The notes beneath the pieces were generated by a model, which worked only from the letters and a program-made list of their open reading frames with translations, did no database searches and was not told the origin of the DNA. From contig JBKPPO010000218.1 in the NCBI GenBank assembly GCA_046733635.1, positions 1 to 6,223 of the forward strand: a DNA stretch of 6,223 nucleotides, written 5' to 3'. The position numbers and the translations under genes are program-made. Shown here one piece after another: positions 1 to 5,666 of this stretch. The stretch's first letter is position 1. The number at the start of each line of letters is the position of its first letter. This stretch comes from CADEED01 sp046733635 (GTDB lineage: Bacteria > Pseudomonadota > Gammaproteobacteria > Steroidobacterales > Steroidobacteraceae).

Positions 1-1
1 G

Positions 2-436
2 TTCGCGTGGCACCTCGCGTTGTTCGGTTCGGTGGCGCTGGTGCTGGCCGCGCACGCGTTGTTCGCCAGCGCCGGCGCGGATGTGAGCGCACTGCAGAAG
101 CCGCCCGTGGAGCTCGAGCCGCGCAGCATCTGGATGGCCGCGCTGCTGGCGCCGCTGCTCGAAACCCTGGTGCTGGGCCTGATCCTTCGCGCGATGGAGT
201 TCGCCACGTCGCGGCGCCAGTGGCTGGCTCTGATTTCCGCGCTCGCCTGGGGCGGACTGCATGCCTGGTTCCATCCGTTGTGGTTCTTCGGGACCGTGTG
301 GAGCTTCTACGTGTTCTCGCGCGGCTGGCTTGCATGGCGGCCGGTTTCATACAAACATGCGTTCGGCGCCGCGGCCCTGCCGCATGCGCTCGTGAACTCG
401 TCGGCGTTGCTGATGCAGTTCTTCTCCAGAAGTTAG
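2..436 (+). CDS. C-terminal part of a CPBP-like (Abi-type) intramembrane protease homologue, 5'-truncated
   Basis: The reading frame is open from the left edge, so the true start lies outside the window; 144 residues and the stop remain. The visible part is strongly hydrophobic, with about four membrane segments (roughly fragment residues 1-24, 44-63, 73-105 and 120-142). Three spaced polar sites resemble the CPBP/Abi family: a Glu in PLLETLVLGLILR (Glu codon at 161-163), a His in AWGGLHA, and HALVN, which fits the HxxxN motif near the C terminus. The family cleaves membrane-embedded substrates, or serves in CAAX-type processing or bacteriocin immunity; the substrate here is unknown. The first motif is imperfect, since the usual Glu-Glu pair is Glu-Thr, so activity is uncertain. 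The stop lies 20 bp before serS on the same strand, so co-transcription is likely. It could also be an unrelated small membrane protein. Confidence 0.55.
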   Translation, partial: FAWHLALFGSVALVLAAHALFASAGADVSALQKPPVELEPRSIWMAALLAPLLETLVLGLILRAMEFATSRRQWLALISALAWGGLHAWFHPLWFFGTVWSFYVFSRGWLAWRPVSYKHAFGAAALPHALVNSSALLMQFFSRS

Positions 437-445
437 ACTGATCCG

Positions 446-450
446 TAGAG
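446..450 (+). promoter_or_regulatory. Ribosome binding site deciding the GTG start of serS
   Basis: AGAGG lies 6 nt upstream of a GTG at 457. The protein read from this GTG begins MLDSKLLRSD, which matches the conserved SerRS N terminus (Met-Leu-Asp-x-x-Leu-Leu-Arg). This supports GTG as the true start in the absence of a suitable ATG. Confidence 0.6.
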
Positions 451-456
451 GTTTTC

Positions 457-1728
457 GTGCTCGATTCCAAGTTGCTGCGTTCCGATGCCCCCGGTGTCGC
501 CGCCAATCTCGCCCGCCGCGGGTTCACGCTGGACACGGTCGCGTACGCCGCGCTCGAGGAGCAGCGCAAGAAGGCGCAGATCGAATCCGACCGCGTGCGT
601 TCGGAGCGCAACGCCAATGCCAAGGCCGTGGGCATGGCGAAAGGCAAAAAGGAAGACGCCACGGAACTCCTGAAGCGTGGCGAACAGCTCACGCAGGAAC
701 TGGCGATCGCCGATGCCGAGATCACGCGCATCCAGGCGCAGCTCGACGCGTTCGCGCTCGGCCTGCCCAACATGCTGCACGAGTCGGTGCCCGAAGGTCG
801 CGACGAGTCCGCGAACGTCGAAGTCCGCCGATGGGGCGAGCCGCGCAAGTTCGATTTCGCGCCCAGGGATCACGTGGAGATCGGCGAGAAGTTGGGCGGT
901 CTCGATTTCGAAAGCGCCGCGAAGATTTCCGGAGCGCGCTTTTCGGTGATGCGCGGCGGCATCGCGCGACTGCATCGAGCGCTCGCGCAGTTCATGCTGG
1001 ACCTGCACACGGGTGAACACGGTTACACCGAGGTGTATGCGCCGTACCTCGTGCAGGGTCCCGCCTTGCAGGGCACGGGGCAGCTGCCCAAATTCGAGCA
1101 GGATCTGTTCAAGGTGCAAGGCGAGCAGGGGTTCTATCTGATCCCCACGGCCGAAGTGCCGGTGACCAACCTCGTGCGCGACAGCATCATCGAGGCCAAG
1201 GATCTGCCGCAGAAGTTCGTCGCGCATACACCCTGCTTCCGTTCCGAAGCCGGCGCGGCCGGCAAGGACACGAAAGGCCTGATCCGCCAGCATCAGTTCG
1301 AGAAGGTGGAGCTGGTCCACATCGTGAAGCCCGCCGATTCGTACGCCGCGCTCGAGGATCTCACCGGCAGCGCAGAGAAGGTGCTGCAGAAGCTGGGCCT
1401 GCCGTATCGCGTGGTGGCGCTGTGCGCCGGCGACATCGGCTTCGGCAGCTCCAAGACCTATGACATCGAAGTCTGGCTGCCGGGGCAGGACAAGTACCGC
1501 GAGATCTCCTCTTGCAGCAATTGCGAAGCGTTCCAGGCGCGCCGCATGCAGGCGCGTTGGCGCAATCCCGAGACGGGCAAGCCCGAACCGCTGCATACGC
1601 TCAATGGCTCCGGCGTCGCCGTGGGCCGCGCGCTCGTGGCCGTGCTCGAGAATTATCAGAACGCCGATGGTTCGGTGACGGTGCCCGAGGCGCTGCATCG
1701 CTATATGGGGTCAGACCCCATTTCCTAG
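457..1728 (+). CDS. serS: Seryl-tRNA synthetase, with a C-terminal tail rewritten by an inverted repeat
   Basis: This cytosolic class II aminoacyl-tRNA synthetase charges tRNA-Ser (and tRNA-Sec) with serine using ATP. The product has 423 residues, close to the usual 420-430. Residues 1 to about 105 form the charged N-terminal helical arm that contacts the long variable arm of the tRNA. The catalytic core follows: motif 1 region about 190-215 (GYTEVYAPYLVQ), serine-binding TAEV at 231-234, motif 2 about 258-285 (FRSEAGAAGKDTKG, then LIRQHQFEKVE), and motif 3 about 380-400 (TLNGSGVAVGRALVAVLENY). The conserved SSCSNCEAFQARR is also present. All catalytic motifs are intact, so the enzyme should be functional. 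The last residues are odd: after the conserved VPEALHRYM the usual end of the family (Gly-Gly-Leu-like) is replaced by GSDPIS, encoded by the left arm and loop of the repeat at 1706-1747. The stop TAG lies in the repeat's loop. Confidence 0.98.
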   Translation: MLDSKLLRSDAPGVAANLARRGFTLDTVAYAALEEQRKKAQIESDRVRSERNANAKAVGMAKGKKEDATELLKRGEQLTQELAIADAEITRIQAQLDAFALGLPNMLHESVPEGRDESANVEVRRWGEPRKFDFAPRDHVEIGEKLGGLDFESAAKISGARFSVMRGGIARLHRALAQFMLDLHTGEHGYTEVYAPYLVQGPALQGTGQLPKFEQDLFKVQGEQGFYLIPTAEVPVTNLVRDSIIEAKDLPQKFVAHTPCFRSEAGAAGKDTKGLIRQHQFEKVELVHIVKPADSYAALEDLTGSAEKVLQKLGLPYRVVALCAGDIGFGSSKTYDIEVWLPGQDKYREISSCSNCEAFQARRMQARWRNPETGKPEPLHTLNGSGVAVGRALVAVLENYQNADGSVTVPEALHRYMGSDPIS

Positions 1729-1747
1729 CAAATGGGGTCTGACCCCA
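1706..1747. repeat. Perfect 18-bp inverted repeat (GGGGTC-N-GACCCC palindrome pair) at the serS 3' end
   Basis: The left arm TGGGGTCAGACCCCATTT (1706-1723) and right arm AAATGGGGTCTGACCCCA (1730-1747) are exact reverse complements separated by the 6-nt loop CCTAGC. Each arm contains its own palindrome, GGGGTC-N-GACCCC, so the element can fold as one long stem or two short ones. The serS stop codon lies in the loop. Neither strand has a T-run after the stem, so it is not a standard intrinsic terminator, although it could still slow polymerase or protect the 3' end of serS mRNA. Short intergenic palindromes of this kind are, from memory, dispersed in many proteobacterial genomes and resemble REP/BIME elements mobilised by REP-associated (Y1-type) tyrosine transposases. 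That family assignment is inference; the symmetry itself is read directly. Confidence 0.85.
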
Positions 1748-1763
1748 AAACCGGAAACGGTGC

Positions 1764-1768
1764 CGGAG
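1764..1768 (+). promoter_or_regulatory. Ribosome binding site choosing the ATG at 1774 for the GNAT gene
   Basis: CGGAG (core GGAG 1765-1768) lies 5 nt before ATG 1774. The frame is also open from an earlier ATG at 1732, but that codon lies inside the right arm of the inverted repeat, would add a repeat-encoded leader (MGSDPKTGNGAGAG), and has no Shine-Dalgarno of its own. The downstream start is therefore preferred. Confidence 0.6.
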
Positions 1769-1773
1769 CTGGC

Positions 1774-2562
1774 ATGGATGCACTGCAATTGTCGCGACGC
1801 ATGTGGGAGTTCAACGCCTGGCTCGAAGCGCAGGAGGGTGCCGCGGCCGAGCGCGTGCGATTCGACGGGCCGCCACACGGACGCGGCTACCTGACTCTGG
1901 ACGCGAGGAGCACGTCGCCCGCGGCTTCGCTCAATCGGAACAGTCTCCGCATCTGCGGAACCGAAGGGGGATTGAGCGAAGACGGTCTGCGCGAGATCGC
2001 CGCGCAGTTCCGTGAGGGCGGGATCCCTCGCTTCTTCGTGTGGGTCAGCCCCGGTCCCGGGCTCCAGAGCCTGCGCGACTGGATAGTCAGACTCGGCGGC
2101 CAGCGCGTGTCATGGACGAGATATCCCACCTTGCTACTCAGCGGCGAGTCGGCGCCCGCTCGCGTTCCCTCATTCGACATCCGCGAGGTCGGTGTCGCGG
2201 CGTTCGCGGCGGCTAAGGTCGCGCTCGGGGACTCGGCATCCGATGGCTTCACGCGGACGCTCGAGAAGCCCGGATTCCATCACTTCATCGCCTACGACGG
2301 CGCCGAGCCCATCGCGGCCGCGGCGCTCGTCAAACACGGCGATCTGGGTTATCTCACCTACGCCGGCACGGTGGCCTCTCACCGTCGTCGAGGCGCGCAG
2401 TCGGCGCTGATCGCCAGGCGCGTCGCCTTGGCGAAATCCCTGGGTTGCATGGTGATCGCCAGTCAGACGCTGACGATGCTCGAAGGCTCGTTCGCCAACC
2501 TGCAGCGCGCAGGATTTCGCGAAATCTACGAGCAGGAAGTCTTCGACATCCCGCTCCACTGA
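1774..2562 (+). CDS. GNAT-family N-acetyltransferase (substrate unknown)
   Basis: The product has 262 residues. The C-terminal half, from about residue 134, looks like a GNAT acyl-CoA transferase domain. Strand beta-4 and motif A are LGYLTYAGTVASHRRRGAQS (191-210), where HRRRGAQ is the acetyl-CoA pyrophosphate-binding loop (R/Q-x-x-G-x-G/A), followed by helix ALIARRVALAKSLG. Motif B-like ANLQRAGFREIYEQEVF (241-257) has the typical Asn and Gly-Phe. The N-terminal half (1 to about 125) has no clear motif; its end (FFVWVSP, then LGGQRVSWTRYPTLLL) resembles the closing strands of a degenerate GNAT repeat, as in two-domain GNAT proteins, but this is weak. The acceptor cannot be predicted. The gene begins 45 nt after the serS stop and ends 12 nt from the convergent LysR gene, so it may be the last gene of the serS transcript. 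Confidence 0.85.
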   Translation: MDALQLSRRMWEFNAWLEAQEGAAAERVRFDGPPHGRGYLTLDARSTSPAASLNRNSLRICGTEGGLSEDGLREIAAQFREGGIPRFFVWVSPGPGLQSLRDWIVRLGGQRVSWTRYPTLLLSGESAPARVPSFDIREVGVAAFAAAKVALGDSASDGFTRTLEKPGFHHFIAYDGAEPIAAAALVKHGDLGYLTYAGTVASHRRRGAQSALIARRVALAKSLGCMVIASQTLTMLEGSFANLQRAGFREIYEQEVFDIPLH

Positions 2563-2574
2563 CGAGCTCCGCAA

Positions 2575-3792
2575 TCAGGCCGGCTTCGCACGCCCATGCG
2601 AGGCGCCCGCCGCACGCGCTACGCGTCTCAAGATCTCCAGCAGCCGTTCCTGCACGCTCGTGGGCCGCCAGTCGCGCCGCAAGGTGAGTCCGATGGGTCT
2701 CACCACATTGCCGGATGGGTGGGGCAGGGCCACGAGCGATCCGGCGAGCATCTCGTAATGGATCTGGTGCGCGGAAAGCAGCATCAGGCGATCACTCTCC
2801 AGCAGGAATGCGCGCGCGGCCGCGAGCGAGTTGCATTCGAGCGACGGCTGCGAGGACTCCAATCCGCGCGAGGCCAGCAACGCGTCGAAATGCGCCCGCA
2901 ACGGGGAACCGCTGCGCGGCGCGATCCACTGATACTTGCGCAATGACGCGATCGTCGGCCGCCGGCCCGCGAGCGGATGGTTCGCGCGCGCGATGATCGC
3001 GAGCGGATCGTCGAACAGGTGTTCCTGCACGATCTCTCCCGACGGCGCCGGATCGCGCAATGCGCCGATCAGCACATCGGACTCGCCACTACGCAGGCCT
3101 GCGAGCAGGTTCGAATACGTCCCCTCGATGATGGTCACGCCATGCCGCGGATGCGCCTTGCTGAATTCCAGCAGCGCCGCCGGCACCAGATAACTGCGCG
3201 CCAGTGGCAGCGCGGCGATCGTCGTCCGCCCAGCCTCGTCCCCGGCCAACGCCCGGACTTCCGCATCCGCTTGCGCGAGTTCGCGGAACGCGAGACGCAC
3301 GCGGAGCGCGAGCCGTTCCGCCTCGCGGGTGGGCGTGACGCCGAAACTCGTCCGTTCGAACAACGGCAGTCCCAGTGTGCGTTCGAGTTCGCGCGCGGAT
3401 CGATGCACGCTCGACTGCGAAGTGCGTTGTGCGCGGGCGGCGCCGCTGAAGTTGCCGAACTCCACGACGGCGCTGAGCGCGTCGAGCTGATTCGACCGCA
3501 CCAGCCGCATGAAGTCGACGCGATCGCCCGAGCCGGTGCGCGTATCGGCGAGGGCGTCGCGCAGCTGGTTCAGAGCTCGATCGATGCGCGCCAACGAGAC
3601 CTGGCCCGCGGCAGTCGCGATGACGCCGTTCCGTCGCCGTGTCAGGAGCGCCGTACCGAAATGCGATTCCAGCTTCGCCACCGCCTGCGTCACCGCGGGC
3701 TGGGACATGTGCATCGCGCGCGCCGCGGCGCTCAGGCTGCCGAGACGGACGATTTCCTGGAAACACCGCAGGTGCCGGAGGTTGGGCTGCAT
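2575..3792 (-). CDS. LysR-family regulator with two tandem winged-HTH domains, likely controlling the divergent aromatic-acid operon
   Basis: The product has 405 residues, about 100 longer than a usual LysR regulator (about 300). HTH 1 spans about residues 5-63 (LRHLRCFQEIV, SAAARAMHMSQPAVTQAVAK, then FGTALLTRRRNGVIATAAG). A second complete HTH, about 101-158, repeats the pattern: LDALSAVVEFGNFSGAARA, TSQSSVHRSARELE, LGLPLFERTSFGVTPT. The effector-binding domain follows at about 185-393 (TTIAALPLARSYLVPAALLEF, LRSGESDVLIGAL, HPLAGRRP). A helical linker at about 64-100 joins the two HTHs. The extra domain is not a frameshift artefact, since all parts lie in one frame. The start is ATG 3792: an in-frame stop lies shortly upstream (3817-3819) and the protein begins with the typical LRHLRCF. 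A GAGAAGG Shine-Dalgarno (3804-3810) is 11 nt away, somewhat far. Divergent placement from the aldolase operon suggests it senses a pathway intermediate and regulates both sides, comparable in context to GalR of gallate clusters; the effector is unknown. Confidence 0.92.
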   Translation of the reverse strand: MQPNLRHLRCFQEIVRLGSLSAAARAMHMSQPAVTQAVAKLESHFGTALLTRRRNGVIATAAGQVSLARIDRALNQLRDALADTRTGSGDRVDFMRLVRSNQLDALSAVVEFGNFSGAARAQRTSQSSVHRSARELERTLGLPLFERTSFGVTPTREAERLALRVRLAFRELAQADAEVRALAGDEAGRTTIAALPLARSYLVPAALLEFSKAHPRHGVTIIEGTYSNLLAGLRSGESDVLIGALRDPAPSGEIVQEHLFDDPLAIIARANHPLAGRRPTIASLRKYQWIAPRSGSPLRAHFDALLASRGLESSQPSLECNSLAAARAFLLESDRLMLLSAHQIHYEMLAGSLVALPHPSGNVVRPIGLTLRRDWRPTSVQERLLEILRRVARAAGASHGRAKPA

Positions 3793-3894
3793 GCGGCATC
3801 GTACCTTCTCATTTACTTATGGCTCCAGCCGTATTTTCGATTACCCCGGAACCGTCCATCGGGCGGACAATCTCAGGGCACCAGGAGGGGTTCG
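3793..3894. promoter_or_regulatory. Divergent promoter/operator region between the LysR gene and the aldolase operon
   Basis: These 102 bp must hold both divergent promoters, and the centre is AT-richer than the surrounding coding DNA. Two dyads are visible. One is TATGGCTCCAGCCGTA at 3818-3833 (GGCT-CC-AGCC with nearly symmetric flanks). The other is GTCC-N7-GGAC at 3854-3868, whose T3855 and A3867 fit the T-N11-A form of LysR-type binding boxes. No convincing sigma-70 -35/-10 pair was found on either strand; TATTTT at 3832-3837 is a weak -10 candidate for the + strand operon. Assignment as operator is inference from position and symmetry. Confidence 0.45.
3883..3888 (+). promoter_or_regulatory. 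Strong Shine-Dalgarno for the aldolase gene
   Basis: AGGAGG, a full match to the anti-Shine-Dalgarno core, lies 6 nt before ATG 3895. It fixes the start of the aldolase within a frame that stays open much further upstream across the antisense of the LysR gene. Confidence 0.8.
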
Positions 3895-4575
3895 ATGGGT
3901 ACCGTGATCCGCCGCGATAAACGCGTCGACGCCAAGATCGTCGATTCCTTCAGCGTTTTCGGTGTGGCCACCGTGCACGAGGCGCAGGGCCGCACCGGAC
4001 TGCTTGGTTCTTTCATGCGGCCCATCTATCCGGGCGCCAGCGTTTCGGGTTCCGCCGTCACGGTGAGCGTGGCTCCCGCCGACAACTGGATGATCCACGT
4101 GGCAGTCGAGCAATGCCGCGCCGGTGACATCCTCGTGGTGGCCCCGACGTCGCCCTGTGATTGCGGCTATTTCGGTGATCTGCTGGCTACCTCTTTGCAA
4201 GCACGCGGCGTACGCGCGCTCATCATCGAGGCAGGCGTCCGCGACGTGCGAACGCTGACGAAGATGGGGTTCCCCGTGTGGTCGAAACACATTTCGGCCC
4301 AGGGGACGGTCAAAGGAACGCTCGGCGATGTGAACCTGCCGCTGACGTGCGCCGGCGCACTGATCAACCCCGGCGACGTCATCGTCGCGGATGACGACGG
4401 CGTGTGTGTGGTCCGCCAGGACCAGGCCGAACAGGTATTGAAAGCCTGCGCGGCGCGTGAGGCCAAGGAAGAGGCCGTCCGCAAACGTCTCGCCGCCGGC
4501 GAACTCGGACTCGATATCTACCAGATGCGTGAGACGCTGGCGGCCAAGGGCCTGACCTACCGCGGCGAGGACTGA
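3895..4575 (+). CDS. ligK: 4-carboxy-4-hydroxy-2-oxoadipate aldolase / oxaloacetate decarboxylase (LigK/ProA/GalC type, RraA fold)
   Basis: This class II, divalent-metal-dependent pyruvate aldolase cleaves 4-carboxy-4-hydroxy-2-oxoadipate to pyruvate and oxaloacetate; family members also cleave 4-hydroxy-4-methyl-2-oxoglutarate and decarboxylate oxaloacetate. It is the last step of the protocatechuate 4,5-cleavage and gallate routes and is cytosolic. The 226 residues match the family length (about 227). Diagnostic stretches are ATVHEAQGRTGLL (25-37), DNWMIHVAVEQ (63-73), GYFGDLLATS (91-100), EAGVRDV (112-118), FPVWSKHIS (126-134) and GDVIVADDDGV (160-170). R116 and D117 align with the substrate-binding Arg and metal-binding Asp (Arg123/Asp124 of Pseudomonas ProA), and D95-L96 with Asp102-Leu103, all at the same offset of 7. 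RraA itself, the RNase E inhibitor, is shorter and lacks this C-terminal tail, so the enzyme call is preferred. It is first in the operon, 2 nt ahead of the next gene. Confidence 0.93.
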   Translation: MGTVIRRDKRVDAKIVDSFSVFGVATVHEAQGRTGLLGSFMRPIYPGASVSGSAVTVSVAPADNWMIHVAVEQCRAGDILVVAPTSPCDCGYFGDLLATSLQARGVRALIIEAGVRDVRTLTKMGFPVWSKHISAQGTVKGTLGDVNLPLTCAGALINPGDVIVADDDGVCVVRQDQAEQVLKACAAREAKEEAVRKRLAAGELGLDIYQMRETLAAKGLTYRGED

Positions 4576-4577
4576 AA

Positions 4578-5666
4578 ATGCTCACGGCGATTCCCTGCAC
4601 GATCATGCGGGGCGGCACCTCCAAGGGGCTGTTCTTCCACGCCACGGATTTGCCCGCGGATCGGGAACTGCGGGATCGCGTGTTGCTGGCGGCGATGGGC
4701 TCACCGGATCTGCGGCAGATCGATGGCCTGGGAGGCGCACATCCGCTGACGAGCAAGGTCGCGATCGTCTCCCGCTCGGAGCGCGCCGACGCGCAGGTCG
4801 ACTATCTATTCCTGCAGGTCTCGGTCGACAAGGCCGAGGTGTCGGACAGTCAGAACTGCGGCAACCTGCTGGCGGCCATCGGCCCCTGGGCCATCGAGAA
4901 CGGGCTCGTGGCAGCGGCCGGTGAGGAGACGCCGGTGCGCATCCACATGGTCAACACCGGGAGTCTTGCGGTCGCACGCGTGGATACCCGTCACGGCGCC
5001 GTGCAATACGAAGGTTCCGCGCGCATCGATGGCGTGCCCGGCACGGCCGCGCCGATCTCACTCGAGTTCCTCGACGTTGCCGGCTCCAGTTGCGGAAGTC
5101 TCCTGCCCACGGGGAACGTCGTCGATCGACAAGGTGGCATCGACGTCACCTGTATCGACAACGGAATGCCCGTGGTCATCGTGCGCGCCACCGATGTCGG
5201 CGTGACCGGCGCGGAGACGCCAGCCCAACTCGAAGCCAATGAGTCGCTCAGACTCCGGATCGAAGAGCTGCGGCTCGCGATGGGAGGACGCATGAACCTG
5301 GGCGACGTCACGCGCAAGACCGTCCCGAAGATGTGCCTCGTCAGCGCGGCTCGGGCCGGCGGCGATATCTGCACGGCCACCTTCATTCCCCATCGTGTGC
5401 ACGAGGCCATCGGCGTGCTCGGCGCCGTCAGTGTGGCCACCGCCTGCATGATCCCGGGCTCGGTAGCCCACCAGGTTGCCCGGCGACCGGCCGACGCGGG
5501 TTCGCGAATCGACGTGGAGCATCCCACCGGATTCTTCTCGGTCGACGTGAGCATCGAGGCGGGGCCCGACGGCATCGAGGTGCGGCGGTCGTCACTGCTG
5601 CGTACGGCCCGCAAGCTGATGCGAGGCGAGGTGTTCATTTCGGCATCGATCTGGAGTGGCGCGTGA
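4578..5666 (+). CDS. galD: 4-oxalomesaconate tautomerase/isomerase (GalD/LigU type, PrpF family)
   Basis: A cofactor-independent isomerase with a diaminopimelate-epimerase-like PrpF fold. It converts 4-oxalomesaconate between forms (keto-enol in Pseudomonas GalD, double-bond shift in Sphingobium LigU) so that the LigJ/GalB hydratase can act. The 362 residues match the family (about 361). Conserved stretches are IPCTIMRGGTSKG (5-17), GSPDLRQIDGLGGAHPLTSK (41-60), DSQNCGNLLAAIGPWAIENG (90-109), GSLLPTGN (173-180), VTCIDNGMPVV (190-200), RMNLGDV (238-244) and GAVSVATAC (282-290). K60 and C94 fit the general acid/base pair (34 residues apart, as for Lys66/Cys100 of LigU and Lys73/Cys107 of PrpF, from memory). 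The start is 2 nt after the aldolase stop, with GAGGA at 4567-4571 as Shine-Dalgarno. The sequence and the LigK neighbour favour the oxalomesaconate role over 2-methylaconitate isomerisation (PrpF); tautomerase versus isomerase chemistry cannot be told from sequence. Confidence 0.92.
   Translation: MLTAIPCTIMRGGTSKGLFFHATDLPADRELRDRVLLAAMGSPDLRQIDGLGGAHPLTSKVAIVSRSERADAQVDYLFLQVSVDKAEVSDSQNCGNLLAAIGPWAIENGLVAAAGEETPVRIHMVNTGSLAVARVDTRHGAVQYEGSARIDGVPGTAAPISLEFLDVAGSSCGSLLPTGNVVDRQGGIDVTCIDNGMPVVIVRATDVGVTGAETPAQLEANESLRLRIEELRLAMGGRMNLGDVTRKTVPKMCLVSAARAGGDICTATFIPHRVHEAIGVLGAVSVATACMIPGSVAHQVARRPADAGSRIDVEHPTGFFSVDVSIEAGPDGIEVRRSSLLRTARKLMRGEVFISASIWSGA

Noticed and set aside
433..1698. A 421-codon open frame on the - strand opposite serS
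   Set aside because: It mirrors serS almost exactly, has low-complexity Arg/His/Leu-rich composition and no recognisable domain. Long antisense frames are expected in GC-rich genes, and serS is certain.
1706..1747. The hairpin as an intrinsic transcription terminator for serS
   Set aside because: The stem is strong, but the sequence after it is AAACCGG on the + strand and TATAGCG on the - strand, with no T-tract on either side.
2563..2574. A bidirectional terminator between the convergent GNAT and LysR genes
   Set aside because: Only 12 bp separate the two stop codons and no stem-loop with a T-run is visible there or immediately around it.
3089..3799. A 236-codon - strand frame overlapping the LysR gene, whose ATG 3799 is better spaced (4 nt) from GAGAAGG than the LysR ATG
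   Set aside because: The translation is Arg/Ala/Gly-rich with no domain, and the overlapping frame encodes a clear LysR protein. The spacing is noted only as a possible reason for weak LysR translation.
2977..3894. Upstream extension of the aldolase frame, which stays open for 306 further codons
   Set aside because: It runs antisense through the LysR gene, its composition is Arg-rich and unlike any domain, and the aldolase has a strong Shine-Dalgarno and family-typical length from ATG 3895.
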